DNA from: Prevotellaceae bacterium UBA4336
GTDB taxonomy: Bacteria > Bacteroidota > Bacteroidia > Bacteroidales > Bacteroidaceae
Length of the DNA stretch: 64,000 bases
Assembly: GCA_002394305.1 (NCBI GenBank)
Contig: DGTM01000041.1
Coordinates: forward strand, 43,910-107,909
Direction: 5' to 3'
Both the position numbers and the translations under genes were made by a program. Numbering within the stretch: the first letter of the stretch is position 1; each line of letters starts with the position of its first letter. Below the pieces are notes generated by a model, which was not told where the DNA came from, made no database searches, and was given only the letters and a program-made list of their open reading frames with translations. Below are positions 40,338 to 50,200 of the stretch, piece after piece.

Positions 40338-40430
40338 TGAATAAAAACACAAACATGCAACGTTTTCCCCGTTTAATTTCCATATTTTCAACGAATAGGC
40401 AAAAACGTATTACCAATCGCCAGCCTTGTT

Positions 40431-40690
40431 CCGCGCACGCCACAAACCAACCCGCGCACACCACAAACTTCCCCGCGGCACGACACAAATTCCTTCGCCG
40501 CACAACACAAAAATCCTCGCCGCACGCTGCAAAACTATTTCCAAGCCTTGGAAATAAATTTCAGAAGCTTGGAAATATATTTTAAAGGCTTGGAAATATA
40601 TTTCAAGGCCACTGAAAAAGTTTTTGTCCGCGGGGCGAAGGAAAAGTGTCCGCGGGGCGAAGAATTTGTTCCCACGGGGCTGCGGGTTTG
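40431..40690. repeat. Mosaic of three degenerate minisatellite blocks
   Basis: The 589-bp gap 40186-40774 contains no gene. After the minus-strand promoter it has three consecutive repeat blocks. The first is about 21-23 bp units of type CCGCGCACRCCACAAAC (40431-40535). The second is ~21-bp units CTTGGAAATATATTT (40549-40610). The third is ~20-bp units GTCCGCGGGGCGAAG (40624-40686). The outer two blocks resemble each other in inverted orientation. Confidence 0.7.
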
Positions 40691-40717
40691 ACAAACTGAT
40701 TTTTTATCTGCATTCGC

Positions 40718-40748
40718 CTTGAAGGTAGCCTTTTTTTTCGTATATTTG
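40718..40748 (+). promoter_or_regulatory. Promoter of the GH36 gene
   Basis: CTTG (40718-40721), a 19-nt spacer, then TATATTTG (40741-40748), 26 bp upstream of the ATG. Confidence 0.7.
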
Positions 40749-40774
40749 CAGGCAAAAGCATTAAAACCGACAAC

Positions 40775-42946
40775 ATGAAACGCATTTTTCCCGCCCTCAT
40801 CCTGCTGCTGGGACTGACGTTCCGGGCCGCAGCCGAGACCAACATCTCCATCGCCACGGACCACATCCAGCTGGTGCTGAAAGTGAAAGACAACGGCCGT
40901 CTCTACCAGACCTACCTGGGCGAACGGCTCTCCGCACAGACCGACATCGGCCTGCTCAGCCAGCCCTACGGACGGCTCTCGAGCACAGGCATCAAGGGCT
41001 TCGAGGCCTATCCCGTGATGGGCACCGAGGACTACTATGAGCCGGCCTTCGAGCTGCGGCACACCGACGGACACCCGACGAGCATCCTGAAGTACAAGGG
41101 ACACACGCAGGAGGCCGGCCATACCGCCATCACCCTGCAGGATGACCTCTACCCCATCACCGTCGTGCTCCACTACGAGGTGTTCCCCCGCGAGGACATC
41201 ATACGCCAGTGGAGCGAGATCACCCACGGCGAGAAGGGCCGCGTCAGCATCGTGCGCTATGCCTCGTCCATGCTCTACTTCGAGGCGCCGCAGTACTTCC
41301 TCACCGAATTCTCGGGCGACTGGGCCGAGGAGATGCGCATGTCCAGTCAGCAGCTGCAGTTCGGCAAGAAGATCGTCGACTCCCGACTCGGTTCGCGCGC
41401 CAATATGTTCGCCTCGCCTTTCTTCGAAGTGGGCATCGGCACACCAGTCGAAGAGGACCACGGCACCGTGCTCATGGGCACGCTGGCTTGGACCGGAAAC
41501 TTCCGCTTCACCTTCGAGGTGGACCACGACGGAGCACTCCGAGTGGTGAGCGGCATCAATCCAGACGCCTCAACCTACCTCCTCAAGAAGGACGACACCT
41601 TCCGCACACCCGACTTCATCTTCACACTCTCCAACGAAGGAACAGGCCTCGGCAGCCGACGATTCCAGCGATGGGCTCTCAACCACCGACTCTACAAAGG
41701 GCAGGACGACCGCATGACACTGCTCAACAACTGGGAGAACACCTACTTCGACTTCGACGAGAAGAAGCTCACCGACCTCTTCAGCGAGGCGAAGGACCTG
41801 GGCGTGGACCTCTTCCTGCTCGACGACGGATGGTTCGGCAACAAGTATCCCCGACGCGACGACCACGCCGGGCTGGGCGACTGGCAGGTGACGCACTCCA
41901 AGCTGCCCGGAGGCATCCCCTACCTCGTCAAGGCCGCCAACGAACGAGGCGTGGACTTCGGCATCTGGATAGAGCCCGAGATGGTCAACCCCAAAAGCGA
42001 ACTCGCCGAACAACACCCCGACTGGATACTGAAATGGGACGGACGCGAAGACTACTACTTCCGCAACCAGCTGGTGCTCGACCTCGCCAACCCCAGCGTG
42101 CAAGACTTCGTCTTCGGCGTCGTCGACGGGCTGATGCAGGAGAACCCACACATCAAATTCATGAAATGGGACTGCAACTCGCCCATCACCAACATCTTCT
42201 CGCACTACGAAAAGACCGAACAAGGCAACCTCTACGTGGACTACGTGCGCGGACTCTACAACGTCCTCCAACGCGTACAACAGCGCTACCCCGACCTCTA
42301 CATGATGATGTGCTCGGGCGGCGGCGGGCGCTCCGACTTCGAGGGACTACGCTACTTCACCGAATTCTGGTGCTCCGACAACACCGACCCCGTGGAACGC
42401 ATCTTCATCCAGTGGGGATACTCGCACTTCATGCCCGCCAAAGCCATGTGCGCTCACGTGACAAACTGGAACAGCCGCGCCTCCGTGAAGTTCCGCGTCG
42501 ACGTCGCCTTCACCGGTAAACTCGGCTTCGACATCGGACTGAAGGGCCTCTCGGCCGACGACATGGCCTATTGCCGGCAGGCCATCGCCGAGTACAACCG
42601 CCTGAAGCCCGTCATCTTCTCGCCCGAGCTCTACCGCCTCGTCTCGCCCTACGAAGGCGAGCACTGCGTCCTGGAGCGCGTCGGCGAAGACCGCAGCCAA
42701 GCACTCCTCTTCGCCTACGACATGCATCCGCGCTACGGCGAACAGCAGCTTCCCGTCCGTCTGAAGGGCCTCAACCCCGATGCCCGCTACCGCGTCAGCG
42801 AGATTTGCCTCATGCCCGGGCAGAAAAGCCGACTGGCCTGCTCGGGCCGAACCTTCACGGGCGACTATCTGATGAAGGTCGGCCTCACCCTCACCTCATC
42901 GGGCGAACTCGTCAGCCACATCGTGGAGCTGAAGGCCGAGCCCTGA
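40775..42946 (+). CDS. GH36 family alpha-galactosidase
   Basis: This 723-residue secreted enzyme has a signal peptide (MKRIFPALILLLGLTFRAAA), an N-terminal beta-supersandwich and a TIM barrel. The nucleophile is Asp466 in KFMKWDCNSP and the acid/base is Asp535 in WCSDNTDP. Other family signatures are LFLLDDGWFGNKYPRRDDHA, GIWIEPEMVNPKS and CSGGGGRSDFEGL. It releases terminal alpha-galactose from oligosaccharides such as melibiose or raffinose, or from host glycans. It has its own promoter and no neighbouring sugar-uptake genes. The convergent zinc-ribbon gene ends 23 bp downstream. Confidence 0.95.
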   Translation: MKRIFPALILLLGLTFRAAAETNISIATDHIQLVLKVKDNGRLYQTYLGERLSAQTDIGLLSQPYGRLSSTGIKGFEAYPVMGTEDYYEPAFELRHTDGHPTSILKYKGHTQEAGHTAITLQDDLYPITVVLHYEVFPREDIIRQWSEITHGEKGRVSIVRYASSMLYFEAPQYFLTEFSGDWAEEMRMSSQQLQFGKKIVDSRLGSRANMFASPFFEVGIGTPVEEDHGTVLMGTLAWTGNFRFTFEVDHDGALRVVSGINPDASTYLLKKDDTFRTPDFIFTLSNEGTGLGSRRFQRWALNHRLYKGQDDRMTLLNNWENTYFDFDEKKLTDLFSEAKDLGVDLFLLDDGWFGNKYPRRDDHAGLGDWQVTHSKLPGGIPYLVKAANERGVDFGIWIEPEMVNPKSELAEQHPDWILKWDGREDYYFRNQLVLDLANPSVQDFVFGVVDGLMQENPHIKFMKWDCNSPITNIFSHYEKTEQGNLYVDYVRGLYNVLQRVQQRYPDLYMMMCSGGGGRSDFEGLRYFTEFWCSDNTDPVERIFIQWGYSHFMPAKAMCAHVTNWNSRASVKFRVDVAFTGKLGFDIGLKGLSADDMAYCRQAIAEYNRLKPVIFSPELYRLVSPYEGEHCVLERVGEDRSQALLFAYDMHPRYGEQQLPVRLKGLNPDARYRVSEICLMPGQKSRLACSGRTFTGDYLMKVGLTLTSSGELVSHIVELKAEP

Positions 42947-42969
42947 CCACCGGCAGACATCCGCCTGCC

Positions 42970-43110
42970 CTAATCCTCGAAGTCGTATCTGTCCAGCAGC
43001 TTTCCGCACTTCGAGCAGAACACCTCGTGCCTGTATATCGTACCGCCGCAGTCGTTGCAGCGATACGTACGCTCCGCTTTCTGCGTGCCTTCCGCTTTCT
43101 TGTCTTCCAT
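42970..43110 (-). CDS. Small zinc-ribbon protein (46 residues)
   Basis: From the ATG at 43110 this is a 46-residue protein. A charged N-terminus (MEDKKAEGTQKAERTYR) is followed by a zinc ribbon with two CxxC pairs, CNDCGG and CSKCGK, and an acidic tail. The upstream extension of the frame contains the promoter (TAACTTTG at 43167-43174) and is rejected. Zinc binding is likely; the partner is unknown. Confidence 0.78.
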   Translation of the reverse strand: MEDKKAEGTQKAERTYRCNDCGGTIYRHEVFCSKCGKLLDRYDFED

Positions 43111-43166
43111 AGTCTCTTTGTTTATTTTGCATTTCGTCCGCTCCGGTTTCCCGACGAGGACAGGTA

Positions 43167-43197
43167 CAAAGTTACGCTTTTTCCCCATTCGTTCCAA
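43167..43197 (-). promoter_or_regulatory. Promoter of the zinc-ribbon gene
   Basis: GTTG (43198-43195 region), a 20-nt spacer, then TAACTTTG (43174-43167) on the minus strand, with a ~56-nt leader. Confidence 0.6.
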
Positions 43198-43284
43198 CAA
43201 ATTCGCGCACAAAATGAACACGAGAGGCCTTTTTCCCCTGCTGCCCGCCGATTCTCCGGGCCGCCACAGGGTCCTGCACCTCGC

Positions 43285-44565
43285 CTACTTATAGAGGTAG
43301 TACTTCTTGGAAAGGCGGCGGAAGGCATCCACATCCTTGTACCAATAGTCGCGGATATCCTCCCAGCGGTGACGCTCGGCAAAGCGACGGCGTATCTGCT
43401 CCGAGCCGCACACGATGTCGAACATGCGGAAGCGTCCCGGGTCGGCCACCTTGAACATCGCCTGCTCGGGCCACAACGCTGCCACCTCTTGTGCCACGAG
43501 GAACTGGATGTCCGTGAGCGGAGCCTTGCGATAGTCGGTGAAGTGCACCTGCACGCCCTGCACCTGTTCGCCCTGCATGGTGGCATAGAACGGTTTTGCG
43601 TAGATAGGGCGGAACACTACTCCCTCAAGACCCAGTGCGGACAGACGCGCGGCCAGACGGTTGGCATCAATCCACGGCGCGGCAAACATCTGGAAGGGTA
43701 TGGTGTACCCCACACCGATGTTCAGGTAGCTGAACTCGCCGATGATGCCGCTCATGGGATAGGCGATGGCGGATGCCGGCTGCGGGATGTGCGGCGACGC
43801 CGGAATCCATTGCAGCCCCGTATCGGCATACGTCATGTCGCGACGCCAGCCCTTCATCGGCACCACCGTGAGCCGGCAGGCCTTGCCGCCCGACAGCATC
43901 CGCTCGCCGTTGAGCAAACGCGCCAGCTCGCCACACGTCAGTCCGTAGACATACGGGATGGGGAACTGGCTGACGAAGGAGGTGCAGTCGTCCTCGGTGA
44001 GGCAGCCCTCCACACGCCACCCTCCCAAAGGATTCGGGCGGTCCAGGACGATGAACTCCAGGTCCTGTTCGGCAGCAACCTCCATAGCCAGGCCCATCGT
44101 ACTGATGTACGTGTAGGAACGGCAGCCGATGTCCTGTATGTCATAGACCAGCGCGTCCAGCCCCCGGACCATCTCGGGCGTGGCTTTGCGAGTCTTGCCG
44201 TAGAGCGAATGGATGGGCAGGCCTGTGGCCTCGTCGCGCACGTCGGTGACGCTCTCGCCTGCATGCTGGTTGCCCCGCACACCGTGCTCAGGGCCGTAGA
44301 GCGCCACCAGCTGCACGCCGGGAGCCTCATAGAGCAGGTCGATGGTGGAGCGCAGCGTGTTGTCCACCCCCGTGGGGTTTGTGATAAGGCCCACCCGCTT
44401 GCCTTGCAGGGGACGGAAGTGTTGCGCCTTGAGCACCTCGATGCCCGTCTTCACGCGTATCTTTTCGGTGCGTGTCCGCCTGGCCCATGTCTGTGCGGGC
44501 AGCAGGAACAAGCCTGCCAGTAGCAGGAGCCTTCCTGCCAAAACGATTGTCTTGCTGTTGTTCAT
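43285..44565 (-). CDS. NamZ-like exo-beta-N-acetylmuramidase (DUF1343, GH171 type)
   Basis: This 426-residue protein has a signal peptide (LAGRLLLLAGLFLLPAQTWA) and the whole DUF1343 domain, whose characterised members (NamZ) release MurNAc from peptidoglycan fragments. Conserved segments seen are GKRVGLITNPTGVD, LYGPEHGVRGNQHAGE, DIQDIGCRSYTYISTM, VLDRPNPLGG and MSGIIGEFSYLNIGVGYTIP. The Glu in GPEHG and nearby acidic residues are the likely active-site residues. It acts in the periplasm in cell-wall recycling or muropeptide scavenging. Its start overlaps the stop of the metallophosphoesterase gene (ATGA), so the two are translationally coupled. Confidence 0.9.
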   Translation of the reverse strand: MNNSKTIVLAGRLLLLAGLFLLPAQTWARRTRTEKIRVKTGIEVLKAQHFRPLQGKRVGLITNPTGVDNTLRSTIDLLYEAPGVQLVALYGPEHGVRGNQHAGESVTDVRDEATGLPIHSLYGKTRKATPEMVRGLDALVYDIQDIGCRSYTYISTMGLAMEVAAEQDLEFIVLDRPNPLGGWRVEGCLTEDDCTSFVSQFPIPYVYGLTCGELARLLNGERMLSGGKACRLTVVPMKGWRRDMTYADTGLQWIPASPHIPQPASAIAYPMSGIIGEFSYLNIGVGYTIPFQMFAAPWIDANRLAARLSALGLEGVVFRPIYAKPFYATMQGEQVQGVQVHFTDYRKAPLTDIQFLVAQEVAALWPEQAMFKVADPGRFRMFDIVCGSEQIRRRFAERHRWEDIRDYWYKDVDAFRRLSKKYYLYK

Positions 44566-46472
44566 CGTTCGGAAGTGTTATGTCTTGTCTGTTGGTATTC
44601 CAGCAGGCCCACATGGCCCTCGCTGTTCGAGAAGAGCAGGCGTCGCCTGCCCAGCGGCACGAGGGTGTTCATCAGCGAGTTGCCCGTCTTGTGGCGCCAC
44701 AGCAGACGCCCCGTCTTGCCTTCGAGGGCAAAGCTCACGCCGTCGTTTGTGCTGCCGAAGACGATGCCGTCGCGCTCGGGCAACATGCAGGGCGCATGCT
44801 CGTAGCCGATGCCGGCATCGGTGGCCCACAGCTGGCGCGGCGCATCGCCCTGTGCGGCATAGCACACGATGCTGTCCTGCATCGTCTTGGCATAGAGGCG
44901 CTGACCGTCGGCCGAGAGGCCCAGGCTCTCGCGCACCTTCGACTGGAACGTGCGCCACCGTGTCTCGCCCGTCTCAAGGTCGATGGCCGTCATGGCACGC
45001 TGCGGGTCGACGATGAAGACGCAGCCGTCCGCAGCGACGGGCCACACCTGGGCCGGCGAGAAGTGCATGCGGGTGAGTCCGCCCGTCCAGCGCCACAGCT
45101 CGTGGCCGTCGGTCCGTCGCAGACAGTAGAGCGTGTTGTCCCAGGCACCGAATATGACGCGGTCGCGAGTGACGAGCGGCCGCGTCATCACGTAGCCGCG
45201 CAGCCCCCGGTAAGCCCAGAGGAGGCTGCCCGTCCTGATGTCGATGGCACGGAATGTGGAGTCGCTGGCGCCGACGTAGGCCGTGCCGCGGTCGATGCTC
45301 ACGGAGCCCAGCACAGGCTGCGATGCCTGCAGCGTCCATAGCAGGTGGCCGTCCGATGCCTTCAGACCATATATCTTGCAGTCGGCCGAGCCGAACACCA
45401 CGATGCCCTTGTCAGCAGCGGGTCCGCCCACGATGCGTGCTCCGGCCTTGAACTCCCAGAGCTTCTGCCCGTCGCGCAGCGAGAAAGCCTGCACCCGCCC
45501 CTCGTCGTCGCCCACGAAGACGCGTTTCTTCTCCACGCCGGGCGAACCGTAGATGGCGGCTCCGGCCTGTGCTTTCCACACCTCACGGACCTGCGGGAAA
45601 CGCTCGTTGTCGCTGTAGTCGGGGTACTTCGCGGCCTTCCCCTGCGGGTCGTAGTCGGCCTGCTGCATGGTGTAGGCCTGCACGAACTTCTTCTCTTCGC
45701 CCACACGCTGTATGTAGGCACGAATCTCCTTCCCGTCCACCTCGTAGATGCCATAGCCGGGCTTCCCTTCCTCGTCGGGCAGGTTGCTGCGCATCAGTAT
45801 GCCCGGCATGCCGTCGTAGCGCAAAGTGCGCAGGGTATGGTAGTGTCCGCCGATGAAGAGCCGTATGTTGCCCGGGCGTCGAAGGGCGTCGGTGACGTCG
45901 TACCAGTTGTCCACGTCGCCCTCCGTCAGGGGATAGTGGGTCACGACGATGGCTGGCATGTCGCGATGGGCCTGCAGGTCACGCGCTGCCCACGTATAGA
46001 CGTAGGGCGACACGTGGCCGTAGGCCATCTTCAGTAGCGGACCGGTGTTGAAGAAGACGAAGTGTACGCCGCCGAAGTCCATGCTGTAGTATTCGGGGCC
46101 GAAGATGCGGCCATATCCCGTGCAGCCCGACTCGCTCCACGTGGTTTCGTGGTTGCCCATGCACACGTGATAGGGGCAGGTCAGCCTGTCGAGACATGCC
46201 TTCACCTGCTGCATCATCCGGGTGTCGCCCTGCTCGGTGAGGTCGCCGGTCACGAGCACGAAGTCGATGCTGTCCGTCTGGTTTATCTGTTCGATACTCG
46301 CCAGCAGGGCCTTGGTGGGGCCGTCGCTGTTCGGGTTCAGGTGGACGTCGGTCAGCTGTGCGAAGCGGAAGGGCTTCACCTTCACGTTGTCCGCAAGGCC
46401 ACCCTGCTGCACCTGCGCCGAAAGGCTGACGCAGATGGCCAGCACGATACATAGCAGTGTGTGTCGTCTCAT
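44562..46472 (-). CDS. Secreted metallophosphoesterase fused to a PQQ-like beta-propeller
   Basis: From the ATG at 46472 this is a 636-residue protein with a signal peptide (MRRHTLLCIVLAICVSLSAQ); an in-frame upstream start at 46508 would bury it. The calcineurin-like phosphoesterase domain (about 30-280) has all metal ligands: DVHLN, GDLTEQGD, MGNHETTW, VVTHYPL and GGHYHTL. A propeller of PQQ/WD-like blades follows (about 300-625; LWEFKAGARIVGGPAADKG, LLWTLQASQPVLGSVSID, LWRWTGGLTRMHFSPAQV). It presumably hydrolyses a phosphoester in the periplasm; the coupling with NamZ suggests cell-wall or glycan phosphate turnover, which is inference. Confidence 0.88.
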   Translation of the reverse strand: MRRHTLLCIVLAICVSLSAQVQQGGLADNVKVKPFRFAQLTDVHLNPNSDGPTKALLASIEQINQTDSIDFVLVTGDLTEQGDTRMMQQVKACLDRLTCPYHVCMGNHETTWSESGCTGYGRIFGPEYYSMDFGGVHFVFFNTGPLLKMAYGHVSPYVYTWAARDLQAHRDMPAIVVTHYPLTEGDVDNWYDVTDALRRPGNIRLFIGGHYHTLRTLRYDGMPGILMRSNLPDEEGKPGYGIYEVDGKEIRAYIQRVGEEKKFVQAYTMQQADYDPQGKAAKYPDYSDNERFPQVREVWKAQAGAAIYGSPGVEKKRVFVGDDEGRVQAFSLRDGQKLWEFKAGARIVGGPAADKGIVVFGSADCKIYGLKASDGHLLWTLQASQPVLGSVSIDRGTAYVGASDSTFRAIDIRTGSLLWAYRGLRGYVMTRPLVTRDRVIFGAWDNTLYCLRRTDGHELWRWTGGLTRMHFSPAQVWPVAADGCVFIVDPQRAMTAIDLETGETRWRTFQSKVRESLGLSADGQRLYAKTMQDSIVCYAAQGDAPRQLWATDAGIGYEHAPCMLPERDGIVFGSTNDGVSFALEGKTGRLLWRHKTGNSLMNTLVPLGRRRLLFSNSEGHVGLLEYQQTRHNTSER

Positions 46473-46482
46473 CTGCCTTGAA

Positions 46483-46587
46483 TCAGTCCCAGCCCTCCCT
46501 GTCGTCACCGAAGCTCAGACCGAAGGCCCGGACGGGCGATGCATTGTCTCCGGCGCTGATGCTTTTGAGCAGGAACAGGGTGGGCAT
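46483..46587 (-). CDS. Possible small peptide (34 residues) ending GWD
   Basis: The 34-codon frame begins ATG CCC ACC CTG and encodes MPTLFLLKSISAGDNASPVR, then AFGLSFGDDREGWD. It is 42 bp after the 204-residue lipoprotein gene and 10 bp before the metallophosphoesterase start. It resembles the C-terminal part of the W-terminated peptides at 34668-34835 and 55729-55914, and could be a truncated member or a remnant. The start lacks a recognisable ribosome site. Confidence 0.4.
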   Translation of the reverse strand: MPTLFLLKSISAGDNASPVRAFGLSFGDDREGWD

Positions 46588-46629
46588 AATCGAGATAAGT
46601 TGCTGTTAACGGAATCCAGACGGTTGCAC

Positions 46630-47244
46630 CTACCGTCCCCAGGTGTTTTGGGGATTATCGCTGATGCTGACGGTGCCCTCGCCGTTGAGGTTGGTGCTGA
46701 GGGTAGCGGTCGGCATGGTGAGCCTTTTCTGGATATCAGCTTCCTGACCGGCATCGGCTTTGGCGAGTGTGCCAGAATAGCTGCCGTTGGTCATCGTCAC
46801 CTGATTGTTGTCGTAGGTCAGGTTTGCGGTAGAGACATTGGTCATGCCGTTGGCATAGCTGTCCGCGCTGCGGGTGAGCACGCTGGTCTCCCCGCTGACA
46901 GGGTCAGAGAGTTGCAGGTCGCCGCCAGGGAGCAATTGCCACCTGAAGCCTGCATCCTTCGGTCCGCCATAGACGGCCAATGGCAGGTCGTCTGTGTCGT
47001 CGAACAGTCCCAGATAGATGCAGCCTGTGTGGTCGGCATCGGCCTTTATGGCCAGCAGCACGCGAGTGAATGGCACTCCGGTCTCTGTCACGTCGGCATA
47101 TTCATATTCGTCCCACCATACGCCGACAAGGCTTTTTTCGAGCTCCGCAGTGTTGATGTAGGGTGACTGCTCGTCTTTTGAGCAGCCGGTCATGCCCAAC
47201 AGGAGGACTGCGGCTGCAAATGTTGCAAGAAATATCTGTTTCAT
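46630..47244 (-). CDS. Lipoprotein of unknown function
   Basis: This 204-residue protein has a lipoprotein signal (VLLLGMTGC, Cys21, followed by SKDE). The mature part begins with a lipocalin-like GVWWDEYEYADVTETG segment, then beta strands with Asp/Asn-rich turns, and resembles the small beta-barrel or lipocalin-like lipoproteins of Bacteroidales. No catalytic motif. It starts 15 bp after the stop of the 2813-residue CTD protein, so it is likely in the same transcript and may be an accessory factor of that protein. Confidence 0.75.
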   Translation of the reverse strand: MKQIFLATFAAAVLLLGMTGCSKDEQSPYINTAELEKSLVGVWWDEYEYADVTETGVPFTRVLLAIKADADHTGCIYLGLFDDTDDLPLAVYGGPKDAGFRWQLLPGGDLQLSDPVSGETSVLTRSADSYANGMTNVSTANLTYDNNQVTMTNGSYSGTLAKADAGQEADIQKRLTMPTATLSTNLNGEGTVSISDNPQNTWGR

Positions 47245-47259
47245 ATTCTGTTGATGCTA

Positions 47260-50200
47260 TTATTTAATCAATACTTTCCGACCATTGTTCACATATACGC
47301 CACTCGCCGTAGGCTTTCCGCTGAGTCGGCGACCGTCGATGGTGTACCATCCATTGGCACTGCTGCTGTCCTCTGTCGAGATGCTGATAATGCCTGTGGT
47401 GTTATCATCGCCGAAGCTGATGTCGAAGGCCGTAAGGCGGCGGACATTTGCTGCGCCTTCGTCGCCAATCTTGAGATAGGCTCGCTGTGCGCCGATGCCG
47501 GCACCCGAGGCGGGATAGTAGAGCGTGTTCTCGCCGCCCATGAGCAGGATGCTGTAGTCCTTGCTGCTGAACGCTTTGGTGTCGTATGTGCCGACGAAGC
47601 GGACGTGCTTGTCGCCACTTTCGCCGTTGTCATAGCTGCGGTCGGTGGCGTCGATGGTCATACCGCCGAACACAGGGCTGACGATGTTATGCGCGTCGTC
47701 GTTCACGTAGTCGTTGGCTTTCGGCCACCTAATGATATAAGGTGTGCCAGCCACGAGCTCCGTCACAGCATCGCCAAATTCCAGGCTGATAGTGGTCTGG
47801 TCGTCGCTGATAGAGCCGCTGGTGAGCGGACGTGCTTCGGCACCGTTGAGCGGGCTGCCGCTGAGGCTGACGTTGAAGGGCAGGCACAGCGTGTTCCACG
47901 CACCGTCCTTGTAGAGCGTGCGGCCGTCGAGCATGACAGGGAGCTTCATGCCGTCGCAGGAGCTGATGAGGGCGCTGTTGTTGCCGGTGTTGGTGGGTGC
48001 CAGCAGGGGTATGAGCGTTTCGCCATATATATTGTCCATTGTGCATACCGCATTCGTACGTTGAATTATGAACTTCCTGCCTTCGGCAAAGGCGAAACTT
48101 GCGACGTTGAGATTGTGTGAAGTAACGCTTTTGAGGCTGCAATCATGGATGTAGTCGTCCGGATTGGTCCAACCAAAGGTCAGTGTGCCGCTGGTGTAGT
48201 CGTTTTCTGTAATGGTGTTTGCACTTGGCTGCATGCCCTGACCGAATCCGTAGGCGAAGGAACTGGCCTTGACCTGACCGCCATTGATGACAATGTCGCC
48301 GCATACGCCATAGTGACCCTCTTTGTCATCGTAGCCACCGCCTATGGCTGGAGCATAGGCAATTCCTGTATGGCGAGCGATAACGACGCCGCCATTGATA
48401 GTAATGCTGCCGCCGGAGATGTTGTTCTTGTCGCCTCCGATGGCTGCCGCATACTGACCACTATTGACCTCAATGTAGCCACTGTTGATGATGAGCGTAC
48501 CCACCTCTACGGCGCCGATTCCTGACTTGTCGTCATCGCAGTTATCTATTACCAGTGTGCCCGGTCCGTTGATGGTCAGCTTGTTGCCCTTGCCCAGTTC
48601 GATGCCCTTCGGGGCAGTGAGCTTGGTACCTTCGCCGAGGTTCAGGACGACATCGCCGTTGACCCTGATGCGCGAGGAAACGGTCACATTTTCATATACG
48701 GTATGTACCCCACCGTTCAATTCGGTAGAGCTGCTTGTGACGGCCACATTGCCTGACACGGAGAAGGCAATCTCCTTTGTACCGGTGTAGCTGTTGCCAC
48801 GGGCGGTGACGGTCAGGGTGTAGTTGCCCGCGTCTTTCACCGTAGCGGGGTTGGTAGCGAAGGTGAAGTCGGTCCCTGCCGTGAGCACGGTGCCGTCGGC
48901 AGCCATGACGGTGGGGGCCAGGGCGATGGCTTCGCCACTCTTGGGATAGACGCTCTTCACGCCACCGACGGTGCAGGGCATGTAGTAGGTGCCTCCATCT
49001 ACAGCTGTCACGAGCTTGCTAATCTCGCCCTCGGCGGCAGAAGCACTGACCAGGTAGGCACCGCTGACGGCGCAGGCGTGGTCGGGCTGTCCCGTCCGTG
49101 GGGTGAGGTAGTAGCAGCCGGTGATGGTGCCGGCATTGTGCTGCAAGCCTATGGGATGCAGGGAGCCGACGTTGGTGTAGGTGCCTTTCTCCATGCAGTT
49201 CTCGAGCGTGGGCGTGCCGCCCAAGCCCCAGATACCAGCCATGTTGCTGCGGTTGCCGTCCACGCCGTTGATGGTGCCGGCGAAGATGCAGTTCCGAAGG
49301 GTAGTTGTGGACGACAGACCGTTACCCACGAAGCCTGCGGCATAATCGCTGCTGACGTTGAGCGTAGCGGTGATGGTGCTGTTGGTTATCGAGTTCGTGC
49401 CGTCGGCAAAGCCAACGAGACCGCCCGTGTAGCGGCTGTTGGAGGCAATGGTGCCGCTGACGTTCACGTCCTGGATGGTGGCATCCTTGATGTAGCGGAA
49501 CGGAGCCGTGCCCTGAGCGTCGGCGTTGGTGTTCGTGATGTCAGCCGTCAGCGTCTTACCGCCGCCGAGGAAGATGCCACTGAAGGGCTTGTCTTCGCGC
49601 TCGCCAACGGGTATGCTGATGGTGATGTCATCATTCAGCTTCACATACTTGCCGCTGTAGTCCAGGCCGCCGGCCACCTTGGTGGCAAACAATGCCCAGT
49701 CGTCAGTGCTGCGGATGAGGTAGGGGCTTTCAGCCGTACCCTGGCCTTCGAGCGCAGCCGTCACGACAAACGGGAAGGTCTTCGAGCCGGAGTAGTTATC
49801 GCCCTTGCCTGTGAGGACGAGCGTGTGGTCGCCCTTCCCTGTGACGTTGATGGGGAACGATGCGACGTCGGTGCCGTCCAGCGTGGCCGTGAAGTCGGTG
49901 CCGAAGGTGAGAGTCGTATTGTCGAGGCCCGTCACTGTGGGCGTGATGCTGACTCCTTCCTCCTGGTCGTAAGCAGCCAGGACACCGCCGACTGTGCAGG
50001 GCAGGTAGTACATATTATTATCTGCAGCTTGTGCCTGCATGCAGAGCTCGCCCTCGGGACGTGTGGCATAGACCATCGTGCCCTGTGCGTCGCCCAACGG
50101 CGTGGTGTAGTAGCAGTAGTTGCCTACATTGCCGCCGCGCACGAAGGTGGCACCGACGGCGATGGGGGACTCTGCGGAGGAGCTGCTGAGCACGGGGGCA

